From: Candidatus Aerophobota bacterium
GTDB taxonomy: Bacteria > Aerophobota > Aerophobia > Aerophobales > JAGGXI01
Direction: 5' to 3'
NCBI GenBank assembly: GCA_021163155.1
Contig: JAGGXI010000065.1
Location: 1-26,701, forward strand
DNA: 26,701 bases
Shown here: in pieces, positions 17,691 to 24,624 of the stretch
Position numbering within the stretch: position 1 is the first letter of the stretch
How the letters are laid out: each line of letters starts with the position of its first letter
Program-made: the position numbers and the translations under genes
Notes under the pieces: generated by a model
Told to the model about the DNA's origin: nothing
What the model saw: only the letters and a program-made list of their open reading frames with translations
Database searches by the model: none

Positions 17691-18538
17691 GCTTTCCACT
17701 CCCTCATACTATTTCCGATGCTCAATTTTAAGCAATAGTTATTAAGGACAGAAAACTTGGGTCTGGAAGCAGGACGTCTTAATTCCTTAGAGGCTATAGG
17801 TTTTATTTTATTTTCCTTAATATCAGCTAATTTAAGTATTTCTCTGGCAAATTCATACCAGCTGCAACTCCCGAAATTGGTAATATGATAGGTTCCATAT
17901 AATTCTGTTTTTATTAATAACTTTATCTGCTCAGCTAAATCTATAGTATAGGTAGGAGAACCCACCTGGTCATCAACTACAGTTAGTTCATTCTTCTCTT
18001 GAGCTAATTTAAGAATAGTTTCTACAAAATTTTTTCCGTAATGTCCATAAAGCCAGGAGGTTCTCACAATAAAGTATCTATTTAAAAAAGCCTTTACGTA
18101 ATTTTCTCCTGCCAATTTAGATTTTCCATAAACACTTAAGGGAGAAGGCTCATCAAATTCAAAATAAGGTTCATTCTTATCTCCACTAAATACAAAATCG
18201 GTGCTTATATACATTAAAGAGGCTTTAATCTCCTGACAGGCAAGAGCTACATTCCTTGTGCCTAAGGCATTAATTTTGTAAGCTTTATCCGGGTTCTTTT
18301 CGCATCCATCCACATCAGTATAAGCGGCGGTATGAATGACAATATCGGGAGACAATTGATAAAAAAAATTCTTTAATTTTTCAAGATTAGTTATATCTAT
18401 TTTATGAATAATTGGTGGAGGAAAAGGGACAGAGGGAAAATCCCTCACATCAAAACCCACTACTTCGTTATCCTCCCCTAAAGTCTTACATAAATCTACC
18501 CCCAACATTCCACTAATTCCTGTAATAAGGACATTCAT
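17651..18538 (-). CDS. rfbD: dTDP-4-dehydrorhamnose reductase
   Basis: This 295-residue extended SDR has the NAD(P) motif GISGMLG (7-13), the STDFVF strand (112-117) and the catalytic Y137-x3-K141 in VYGKSKLAGE. DEPSPLSVYGKSK is the classical RmlD signature. It reduces dTDP-4-keto-L-rhamnose to dTDP-L-rhamnose, the last step of the pathway whose other members are nearby. Length is normal. The ribosome-binding site is a moderate AGAGGG. The C-terminal residues EYMSKRVNE are encoded by an octamer repeat, so the natural C-terminus may have been replaced or extended by repeat expansion. Confidence 0.93.
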   Translation of the reverse strand: MNVLITGISGMLGVDLCKTLGEDNEVVGFDVRDFPSVPFPPPIIHKIDITNLEKLKNFFYQLSPDIVIHTAAYTDVDGCEKNPDKAYKINALGTRNVALACQEIKASLMYISTDFVFSGDKNEPYFEFDEPSPLSVYGKSKLAGENYVKAFLNRYFIVRTSWLYGHYGKNFVETILKLAQEKNELTVVDDQVGSPTYTIDLAEQIKLLIKTELYGTYHITNFGSCSWYEFAREILKLADIKENKIKPIASKELRRPASRPKFSVLNNYCLKLSIGNSMREWKAALKEYMSKRVNE

Positions 18539-18632
18539 TATTTTGCCCTCTTTTCTGGTTCTCTTCGGTTTTCCCTTTAATCCTATCTTTCAATTCTCTT
18601 TTCTTTTTGGTTTTTAATCCTCTAATCCTATT

Positions 18633-18737
18633 CGCAGGCTAAAGCCTGCGGCTACCAGTTTACATCTCATTGCTTTTCCCTTTAATCCTCTAATCCTTTA
18701 ATCCTCTAATCCTGCTTTTTCAGTCCTGCTTTTTAGT
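18633..18737 (+). repeat. Composite repeat unit: REP hairpin, constant spacer, TTTAATCC octamers
   Basis: The hairpin GCAGGCTAAAGCCTGC with GGCTACC (to 18656) is followed by AGTTTACATCTCATTGC and TTTTCCC. Then come TTTAATCC/TCTAATCC octamers (18680-18712) and CTTTTTCAGTCC blocks. The end overlaps the last codons of rmlB. The same unit occurs twice at 21922-22128. More octamers lie before the hairpin (18614-18630). Confidence 0.85.
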
Positions 18738-19832
18738 CCTTTCTCTTAATATATACTGCTTCTGATAATATTCCTGGTAGTCTTTGCTCTTTTCCTTTAT
18801 TTCCCGCCACCAACTTTTATTTTTTACATACCAGCGCACTGTCCTTTCCATCCCTTCCTCGAAATCAATTTGGGGACTCCAGTTAAATTTTTTTCTCATT
18901 TTCTCTGTATCTACAGCATGTCTTCTAACATGGCCAGCTCTATCTTTAACAAACTGAATAAGAGTATCGGGTTTACCTAAAACTTTAAGAATAATTTTTG
19001 TAATATCCAATATACTCTTCTCTATCCCGCTGCCTATATTAAATACTTCCCCTACACCATCTTGAGAATGCATAATTATATCCAGAGCACGGCAATGGTC
19101 TTCTGCATAAATCCATTCACGCGTGTTTTTTCCATCTCCATAAACAGGCAAAGGCTTTCCCTTTAAAGCATTGGTAATAAAAAGAGGAATGAGTTTCTCT
19201 GGAAATTGATAAGGCCCAAAATTATTAACACAGCGAGTAACTATTATAGGAAGATTATATGTAGCCCAATAAGAAAAAGCCAATCTATCTCCACCTGCTT
19301 TGCTGGCAGCATAAGGACTTTTAGGATTTAAGGGAGCATCTTCCCGGGAAGGAAAATCAATCGCTTCTCCATAAACCTCATCCGTGCTGATTTGAATATA
19401 CCTTCTTATGCGATATTTTTTAGCGGCTTCCAAAAGCACATAAGTTCCATAAACATCAGTGGTAACAAAACTCCCTGCCTCCATTATAGAGCGGTCTACA
19501 TGAGTTTCTGCAGCAAAGTTTACCACAACATCCACCCGAGAAAATATCCTTCCCACAAGCTCTGCATCACAGATATCCCCCTGAATAAAGAGAAAATCAT
19601 TAGAAGGAAAAGAGACTTTCAACTCATCCACCAGGTGATGAGGATATTTTGTAAGATAATCTTTATTTAGATATAAATTATCCGGATTTAAAAATTGCTT
19701 TAAATTATCTAAATTTCCCGCATAGGTTAGTTTATCTAAAATTATAACCTTATAACGAGGATATTTCTTAAGAATATATCTCACAAAATTACTTCCAATA
19801 AAGCCTGCTCCTCCGGTAATCAATAAATTCAT
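18720..19832 (-). CDS. rfbB: dTDP-glucose 4,6-dehydratase
   Basis: The protein has 370 residues from ATG 19832, chosen because GGGAGGT precedes it. The longer in-frame start at 19898 would run through a repeat and add 22 residues before the GGAGFIG dinucleotide loop (7-13). T150-D151-E152 and Y174-x3-K178 (SPYAASKAG) are the dehydratase catalytic residues. It converts dTDP-glucose to dTDP-4-keto-6-deoxyglucose. Between NLDNL and GDICD there are about 40 residues where relatives such as E. coli RfbB have about 13, so a roughly 27-residue insertion (near 48-80) is present. The last codons fall in a repeat unit. Confidence 0.93.
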   Translation of the reverse strand: MNLLITGGAGFIGSNFVRYILKKYPRYKVIILDKLTYAGNLDNLKQFLNPDNLYLNKDYLTKYPHHLVDELKVSFPSNDFLFIQGDICDAELVGRIFSRVDVVVNFAAETHVDRSIMEAGSFVTTDVYGTYVLLEAAKKYRIRRYIQISTDEVYGEAIDFPSREDAPLNPKSPYAASKAGGDRLAFSYWATYNLPIIVTRCVNNFGPYQFPEKLIPLFITNALKGKPLPVYGDGKNTREWIYAEDHCRALDIIMHSQDGVGEVFNIGSGIEKSILDITKIILKVLGKPDTLIQFVKDRAGHVRRHAVDTEKMRKKFNWSPQIDFEEGMERTVRWYVKNKSWWREIKEKSKDYQEYYQKQYILRERTKKQD

Positions 19833-19883
19833 TATAACCTCCCGCCTTATTCTGTTTTTGGTTCTTTCTTTAATCTTGTATAA

Positions 19884-19926
19884 GGTGGTTAAAACCACCG
19901 CTTCGCAGGCTAAAGCCTGCGGCTAC
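19884..19926 (+). repeat. Double hairpin: GGTGGTT palindrome plus GCAGGCT palindrome
   Basis: GGTGGTTAAAACCACC (19884-19899) is joined by a short spacer to GCAGGCTAAAGCCTGC and GGCTAC. A degenerate copy with the same two hairpins and spacer is at 21788-21833. It lies in the 100-bp gap between the DUF2283 gene and rmlB. Confidence 0.88.
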
Positions 19927-19932
19927 TATTTT

Positions 19933-20154
19933 CTAAGCAGCTGTTGCTCGTAACGGAAAATTTTCGATATTTAGATTTGTTAAATCCTTTAGTGGAAATC
20001 GTCTGGTTACATCCAAGATTTCCATTCCAATAATTTTTCTATCTTCATCAAAATCTATAATCACACCTTCCTCAATTTCCTTAACATGAGCAACATAAGT
20101 TTCATGTATTTGCACATACAAAGCATCAGCTTCCTGGTCAAACTCGATACGCAT
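19933..20154 (-). CDS. DUF2283 family small protein
   Basis: The 73-residue protein has the compact DUF2283 pattern: MRIEFDQEADALYVQI, then EIEEGVIIDFDEDRKIIGMEILDVTRRF. The start at 20154 is preferred since GGAGG lies upstream; an earlier ATG (20175) overlaps the previous gene and lacks one. DUF2283 genes are often found directly next to DUF4258 genes, as here, and such pairs are suspected toxin-antitoxin modules. The biochemical role is not established. A three-stranded, acidic domain of this size would suit an antitoxin. It sits between rmlA and rmlB. Confidence 0.85.
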   Translation of the reverse strand: MRIEFDQEADALYVQIHETYVAHVKEIEEGVIIDFDEDRKIIGMEILDVTRRFPLKDLTNLNIENFPLRATAA

Positions 20155-20167
20155 CTTCCACACCTCC

Positions 20168-20389
20168 TCAGGCATTTTTATCTACTGCACTGATTATTAC
20201 TATTTCATCCGCCTCAATAACATAACTTACTTTTAACAATTTCTTCCCTACGGATTTAAAAGCATTTATTCTTTTTTCGCCACAGGATTCTTTTCTATCA
20301 GGCTCTTCTAATGCCTTTTTAATCTCTTCCTCAGAAATCCTCCTCCACTTCATACGCCTTTTTGCATGGCGAGTATACTTAACTTTCAT
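20168..20389 (-). CDS. DUF4258 family small protein (candidate toxin)
   Basis: The 73-residue basic protein begins VKYTRHAKRRMKWRRISEEEI, the DUF4258 signature resembling RelE/BrnT-like folds with an RHAxxRM helix. It ends LLKVSYVIEADEIVIISAVDKNA. These proteins are paired with DUF2283 partners and are suspected RNase-type toxins, not proven. It starts with ATG overlapping a weak upstream context and ends 13 bp before the DUF2283 start, so the two are co-transcribed. It interrupts an otherwise continuous rmlA-rmlB-rmlD order. Confidence 0.82.
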   Translation of the reverse strand: MKVKYTRHAKRRMKWRRISEEEIKKALEEPDRKESCGEKRINAFKSVGKKLLKVSYVIEADEIVIISAVDKNA

Positions 20390-20448
20390 TCATTCTGAAT
20401 TATCTATTCTCAAAATATTTCCTTAAAAATGAATTTACCCAACCTCAC

Positions 20449-21510
20449 TTAAATAGTCCCTACCTGACTGCTATCTCCTAACATAAATCTATAAGCCTTT
20501 GGTTTAAAATTAGATTTCTCAATTATTACATTTCTTCCAATAAGACTGTCCTCTATCCTTTTAATCTTGATAATCTTGCACTCTTCCATAATAATGGAAT
20601 GCTCCACCTCTGCTTCTTCAAGCAGGGTATTATAATAAATAGAGGTAAAAGGGCCAACATAAGAGTTTATTATCCTACTCCCTTTAGCAATAATAGCCGG
20701 TCCTCTTATTACACTATTAATCACTTCCACCCTTTCATCAATGTCTACTCTGCCATAAATCTTTGAATCCTTATCAACCTTCCCTTTTATTCTTTTTTTA
20801 AGATTCTCTAACATTATTCTATTAGCTTCTAAAAGGTCTTCTTTTTTCCCTGTATCTTTCCACCATCCGTTGATAATGTGATAATTAACTTGATAGTCTT
20901 TATCAATTAAGTATTGAATAGCATCGGTTATTTCTAACTCATTTCTCCAGGAAGGCTTTATATTATTTACAGCTTCAAAGATATGACGACGGAACATATA
21001 TACCCCTACTAAAGCTAAGTCACTTTTAGGATTTTGAGGCTTCTCCACTAATTTTGATACTTTATCTCCTTCAAGTTCAGCTACACCAAATTGTCGAGGG
21101 TTATTCACATGAGCAAGAAGGATTCGAGAATCAGAGGTATTTTCCCTAAACTCCTTTATTAAAGATTTAATCCCCTGCTTTATTATATTATCCCCTAAAT
21201 ACATTACAAAAGGCTCTTTTTTAAGGAAATCTTCCGATATTTTTACTGCATGTGCTAAACCCAAAGGAGCCTCCTGGTGAATATAAGTAATATTAATTCC
21301 CCATTTCTCCCCTTTTCCTACAGCCTTTTTTATCTCCTGATGAGTATCGCCTACCACAATTCCCACCTCGGTAATTCCTGCCTCTTTTATTGCTTCAATC
21401 CCATAAAAAAGAATGGGTTTATTGGCTACAGGGATAAGCTGTTTCGCTTCTGTATGAGTGATAGGACGCAGACGGGTTCCCTTTCCTCCACTTAAAATTA
21501 AAGCTTTCAT
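20449..21510 (-). CDS. rfbA: Glucose-1-phosphate thymidylyltransferase, long form
   Basis: The 353-residue protein has the nucleotidyltransferase signature LSGGKGTRLRPIT near the N-terminus with K23 and K31 downstream, and the metal site D107 in YLGDNI. From about 245 onward it has a left-handed helix-like extension (KIYGRVDIDERVEVINSVIRGPAIIAKGSRI), as in the long RmlA/StrD-type enzymes, compared with about 290 residues for the short form. It makes dTDP-glucose from dTTP and glucose-1-phosphate, the first step of the rhamnose branch. GGAGA upstream supports the start. A 616-bp repeat-filled gap lies between its start and the uxs-like gene. Confidence 0.92.
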   Translation of the reverse strand: MKALILSGGKGTRLRPITHTEAKQLIPVANKPILFYGIEAIKEAGITEVGIVVGDTHQEIKKAVGKGEKWGINITYIHQEAPLGLAHAVKISEDFLKKEPFVMYLGDNIIKQGIKSLIKEFRENTSDSRILLAHVNNPRQFGVAELEGDKVSKLVEKPQNPKSDLALVGVYMFRRHIFEAVNNIKPSWRNELEITDAIQYLIDKDYQVNYHIINGWWKDTGKKEDLLEANRIMLENLKKRIKGKVDKDSKIYGRVDIDERVEVINSVIRGPAIIAKGSRIINSYVGPFTSIYYNTLLEEAEVEHSIIMEECKIIKIKRIEDSLIGRNVIIEKSNFKPKAYRFMLGDSSQVGTI

Positions 21511-21543
21511 TTTTTAGATTTCTCCGCTATCGCTGTATATTAC

Positions 21544-21691
21544 GAGTTAATGAGTTAAGTAAGTTAAATAAAGTAAATAAGTTAAGTAAGTTAAGTAAGT
21601 TAAGTAAAGTAAAGTAAAGTAAATAAGTTAAATAAGGTAAATAAGGTAAATAAGGTAAATAAGGTAAATAAGTTAAATAAGTTAAATAAGA
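21544..21691 (+). repeat. Nonamer array (GTTAAGTAA / GGTAAATAA)
   Basis: About sixteen tandem units of mostly nine bases: GTTAAGTAA units on the left, GGTAAATAA units in the middle and GTTAAATAA units on the right. Because nine is a multiple of three, the minus strand translates as repeated YLP/YLT, producing a spurious open frame (21527-21802). It lies directly upstream of rmlA in transcription order. Confidence 0.9.
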
Positions 21692-21726
21692 GAAACGGCC
21701 GCGACTGTTCCCTACCATAATGCTTC

Positions 21727-21784
21727 TTCGGGGAAAATCCCTCGATACCCATATAAACCTCGAGATAATACTTTCTATAATGAT
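21727..21784 (-). repeat. TTGACT-type interspersed repeat, copy 2 (no TTGACT)
   Basis: Minus-strand blocks AGAAAGTATTA, TTTATATGG, TATCGAGGG and TTTTCCCCGA align with the copy at 780-848. The terminal TTGACT block is not present. Confidence 0.6.
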
Positions 21785-21787
21785 CAA

Positions 21788-21833
21788 GATGGTTAAAACC
21801 ACCTCTTCGCAGGCTCTGAGCCTTGCGGCTATC
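21788..21833 (+). repeat. Degenerate double hairpin
   Basis: TGGTT-AA-AACCA (21790-21801) and a GCAGGCTCTGAGCCTTGC variant, with the same spacer as at 19884-19926. Confidence 0.75.
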
Positions 21834-21851
21834 GGTTATGCAAACATATTT

Positions 21852-21921
21852 CGCAGGCTAAAGCCTGCGGCTACCGGTATCTCTTTCCCTCTAATCCTTT
21901 AATCCTTTAATCCTGCTTTTA
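21852..21921 (+). repeat. REP hairpin followed by octamers
   Basis: GCAGGCTAAAGCCTGC and GGCTACC (to 21875), a short divergent spacer, then TCTAATCC/TTTAATCC octamers (21888-21914). It is a partial version of the composite unit. Confidence 0.85.
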
Positions 21922-22128
21922 CGCAGGCTAAAGCCTGCGGCTACCAGTTTACGTCTCACTGCTTTTCCCTTTAATCCTCTAATCCTCTAATCCTGCTTTT
22001 TTAGTCCTGCCTTTACGCAGGCTAAAGCCTGCGGCTACCAGTTTACGTCTCACTGCTTTTCCCTTTAATCCTTTAATCCTCTAATCCTCTAATCCTGTTT
22101 TTTTTCAGTCCTTTAATCCTGTTTTTTT
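21922..22128 (+). repeat. Two tandem composite repeat units downstream of uxs
   Basis: Hairpins start at 21922 and 22016, a period of 94. Each is followed by AGTTTACGTCTCACTGC, TTTTCCC, octamers and TTTTAGTCC-type blocks. The second unit ends at the stop codon of the uxs-like gene. Both match the unit at 18633-18737, which ends at rmlB. With the arrays and hairpins to the left, these units account for most of the 616 bp between rmlA and uxs; no gene is seen there. Confidence 0.9.
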
Positions 22129-23053
22129 AGTGAGAACGAAACCACTCAATTGTTCTCAGGAGTCCTTCTCTTAGTTTAACTTTTGGCTGCCAGCCTAACA
22201 AATCTTTTGCTCTTGTGACGTCCGGTCTTCTAACCTTTGGGTCATCCACAGGTAAAGGTTTAAATAAAATTCTACTCTTGCTTTTGGTAATTTTTAAGAG
22301 TTCTTCAGCAAATTGAAGAATACTCATCTCATCATAATTACCTAAATTTATCGGTTCATTTACACTTGAGGCTGCCAACTTATATAACCCTTCAACTAAA
22401 TCGGAAATATAGCAAAAACTCCTTGTTTGAGAACCATCCCCAAAAACTGTTAAAGGCTTACCATCTAAGGCTTGATTAATAAATGCAGGGATAACCCTTC
22501 CATCATTTTTTCTCATTCGGGGACCGTAAGTATTAAATATACGGGCAATCCTTGTATCAATCTTATGATAACGATGGTAAGCCATAGTTAAAGCTTCAGC
22601 AAATCTTTTTGCCTCATCATATACTCCCCGCGGGCCTATACAGTTGACATTGCCCCAGTAATCCTCCTTCTGAGGGTTAACTTTGGGGTCTCCATAAACC
22701 TCAGAAGTTGAAGCAAGTAAAAACTTTGCCTTTTTTTCTCTGGCTAAACCTAATGCTTTATGCGTTCCCAGAGAACCCACCTTTAAAGTTTGAATAGGAT
22801 ACTTCTGATAATCAAGAGGACTGGCTGGAGAGGCAAAATGAAAGATATAGTCTACTTTTCCCTCAAGGTAAAGATACTCTGTAACATCCTGCTCAATAAA
22901 ATGAAAATGCTTATTTCCGGCTAAATGAGCAATATTGTCTACCTTGCCAGTGATAAGATTATCCATTGCTATTACATTATGACCCTTTTTTAAAAAATAA
23001 TCACACAAATGAGAGCCAATAAACCCTGCTCCCCCAGTAATTAGTATTTTCAT
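22127..23053 (-). CDS. uxs: UDP-glucuronate decarboxylase-like SDR (UDP-xylose synthase type)
   Basis: This 308-residue extended SDR has GGAGFIG (7-13), STSEVYG (115-121) and Y145-x3-K149 in [14 protein letters not shown], which closely follows the UXS signature. [23 protein letters not shown] closes the substrate domain. It would convert UDP-glucuronate to UDP-xylose through a UDP-4-keto-pentose, using product of the adjacent dehydrogenase. Length matches the bacterial enzyme. The ribosome-binding site is weak (GAGAAG). Composite repeat units start right at its stop codon. Another UDP-sugar epimerase/decarboxylase activity is possible but less likely. Confidence 0.9.
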   Translation of the reverse strand: MKILITGGAGFIGSHLCDYFLKKGHNVIAMDNLITGKVDNIAHLAGNKHFHFIEQDVTEYLYLEGKVDYIFHFASPASPLDYQKYPIQTLKVGSLGTHKALGLAREKKAKFLLASTSEVYGDPKVNPQKEDYWGNVNCIGPRGVYDEAKRFAEALTMAYHRYHKIDTRIARIFNTYGPRMRKNDGRVIPAFINQALDGKPLTVFGDGSQTRSFCYISDLVEGLYKLAASSVNEPINLGNYDEMSILQFAEELLKITKSKSRILFKPLPVDDPKVRRPDVTRAKDLLGWQPKVKLREGLLRTIEWFRSH

Positions 23054-23087
23054 TCTTTTTATCTTCTCACTTCTTACGTTTCACGTC

Positions 23088-24431
23088 TTACTTTCTTCCT
23101 ATACTTTTATATACAAAACCTAACTTCTTCATCTTTTCTGGTTCAAACATATTTCTTCCATCAATAATAATAGGTTGATTCAATAGTTCTTTAATCCTCT
23201 TTAAATCCATATTTTTAAACTCATCCCATTCAGTAACTATAATCAAAGCATCGCTTCCCTCAGCTACCTGGTATAAATTTTTGCCATATTCCACATTCTT
23301 AAGGATTTTTTTAGCCTTTTCCATAGCTTTTGGGTCATAAGCTTTTATCCTTACTCCTCCCTTCTGTAAAAGCCCTATAATTTTTATAGAAGGAGCAAAT
23401 CTCATATCATCGGTGTTGGGTTTAAAGGAGAGGCCAAGAATACCAACTGTTTTATCTTTTAATATCCATAAAGTCTCCTCCACCTTTTTTATCAGAAGAA
23501 GAGGCCTGTTTTCATTTATCTTATCCACTTCTTTTAAAAGAGCAAAGTTATAGTTAAATTTATTAGCAATATTGATAAAAGCCTGAAGGTCCTTTGGAAA
23601 GCAGAAACCCCCAAAGCCTACGCCTGCTTTTAAAAATGAAGAGCCGATACGCCTATCGTATCCCATTCCTTCGGCTACTTTTTCTATATCAGCACCTGTT
23701 CTCTCGCAGATATCAGCGGTTGCATTAATAAAAGATATTTTAGTAGCTAAAAATGAATTTGAGGCATGTTTTATTATCTCTGCACTTTCAAGATTGGTGA
23801 CCAATAGAGGAACAGGCTTAGAATTATCATTTAGAGACTTCCCAGGGGAGTTAAAAGTCCGAGCAATAATAGGAGAATAAAGCTCCTTTAAGATATCGAC
23901 TGCTTTTTTCGTCTCCGCTCCTATCACTATTCTATCAGGATTTAAAAAATCATTTACTGCACTCCCTTCTCTTAAAAATTCAGGATTAGATGCAATATCA
24001 AAACCTGTGTGCGTGTTATTATGCATCTTAAAAGTCCGTTTTATCCATTGTCCTGTTTGCACGGGGACAGTGCTCTTTTCAACTATCAGCTTATACTCAT
24101 CCATATTTTTTGCAATTTCCCGACAAACTTTCTCTACAGATGACAAATCTGCTTCTCCATTCTCTCCTGGTGGTGTTCCTACAGCAATAAATATAACCTG
24201 CGATTTTTTAACCCCTTCCTTAATATTAGCAGAAAAAGAGAGCCTTCTTTTAGCCACATTTATATTAACCATATCTTCAAGGCCTGGCTCATAAATAGGC
24301 ATTATACCTTTTTTTAATCCTGCAATTTTTCCCTCATCATTATCTACACAGATAACATTATTGCCTATCTCTGCAAAACATGTCCCTGTAACTAATCCCA
24401 CATAACCTGTACCAATAATACAGACATTCAT
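23088..24431 (-). CDS. ugd: UDP-glucose 6-dehydrogenase
   Basis: The 447-residue protein has GTGYVGLVTG (7-16), EKSTVPVQTG, NPEFLREGSAV (149-159), K222/N226 and the catalytic C277 in GVGFGGFCFPKD. It oxidises UDP-glucose twice to UDP-glucuronate, feeding the decarboxylase encoded just downstream. Between YSPI and LLVTNLESAE there are about 17 extra residues (192-208, SPGKSLNDNSKP) compared with typical enzymes. AAGGA precedes the ATG. The start overlaps the stop of the zinc-ribbon gene by 4 bp, so the two are translationally coupled. Confidence 0.94.
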   Translation of the reverse strand: MNVCIIGTGYVGLVTGTCFAEIGNNVICVDNDEGKIAGLKKGIMPIYEPGLEDMVNINVAKRRLSFSANIKEGVKKSQVIFIAVGTPPGENGEADLSSVEKVCREIAKNMDEYKLIVEKSTVPVQTGQWIKRTFKMHNNTHTGFDIASNPEFLREGSAVNDFLNPDRIVIGAETKKAVDILKELYSPIIARTFNSPGKSLNDNSKPVPLLVTNLESAEIIKHASNSFLATKISFINATADICERTGADIEKVAEGMGYDRRIGSSFLKAGVGFGGFCFPKDLQAFINIANKFNYNFALLKEVDKINENRPLLLIKKVEETLWILKDKTVGILGLSFKPNTDDMRFAPSIKIIGLLQKGGVRIKAYDPKAMEKAKKILKNVEYGKNLYQVAEGSDALIIVTEWDEFKNMDLKRIKELLNQPIIIDGRNMFEPEKMKKLGFVYKSIGRK

Positions 24432-24622
24432 CTTTTATCGTCCTTAAATTTATATTCTTCCCTATTTAGTTCTTTTGCTTCATCTATAATCATTATGGGA
24501 ATCCCATCCTTAATAGGATAATACTTTTTGCACTTTAAGCAGATTAATTTATCACCTTTAAGAATAAGCTCTCCTTTGCATATAGGACAAGCTAAAATCT
24601 TAAGAAGCTCCTTATTTAGCAT
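24428..24622 (-). CDS. Trm112-family small zinc-ribbon protein
   Basis: The 64-residue protein has CPIC (12-15) and CLKC (28-31), followed by YPIKDGIPIMIIDEA, the typical pattern of bacterial Trm112/YcaR-like proteins. In eukaryotes and archaea Trm112 activates methyltransferases; bacterial copies often lie in envelope or glycan clusters without known partners. Three SAM methyltransferases are encoded in this locus, so a partner role is possible but speculative. It starts 2 bp after the aminotransferase stop and overlaps ugd by 4 bp. AAGGA lies upstream. Confidence 0.88.
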   Translation of the reverse strand: MLNKELLKILACPICKGELILKGDKLICLKCKKYYPIKDGIPIMIIDEAKELNREEYKFKDDKR

Positions 24623-24624
24623 TC

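Noticed and set aside
19833-19898. Upstream extension of rmlB
   Set aside because: The added residues run into a hairpin repeat and precede the normal SDR N-terminus; 19832 has GGGAGGT.
21527-21802. Minus-strand open frame with YLPYLTYL repeats
   Set aside because: It is the translation of a nonamer array plus an interspersed repeat; no ribosome-binding site and no protein family.
21852-22128. Possible CRISPR array (repeated units with a 94-bp period)
   Set aside because: The intervals are not unique spacers but related octamer arrays, and no cas genes are present.
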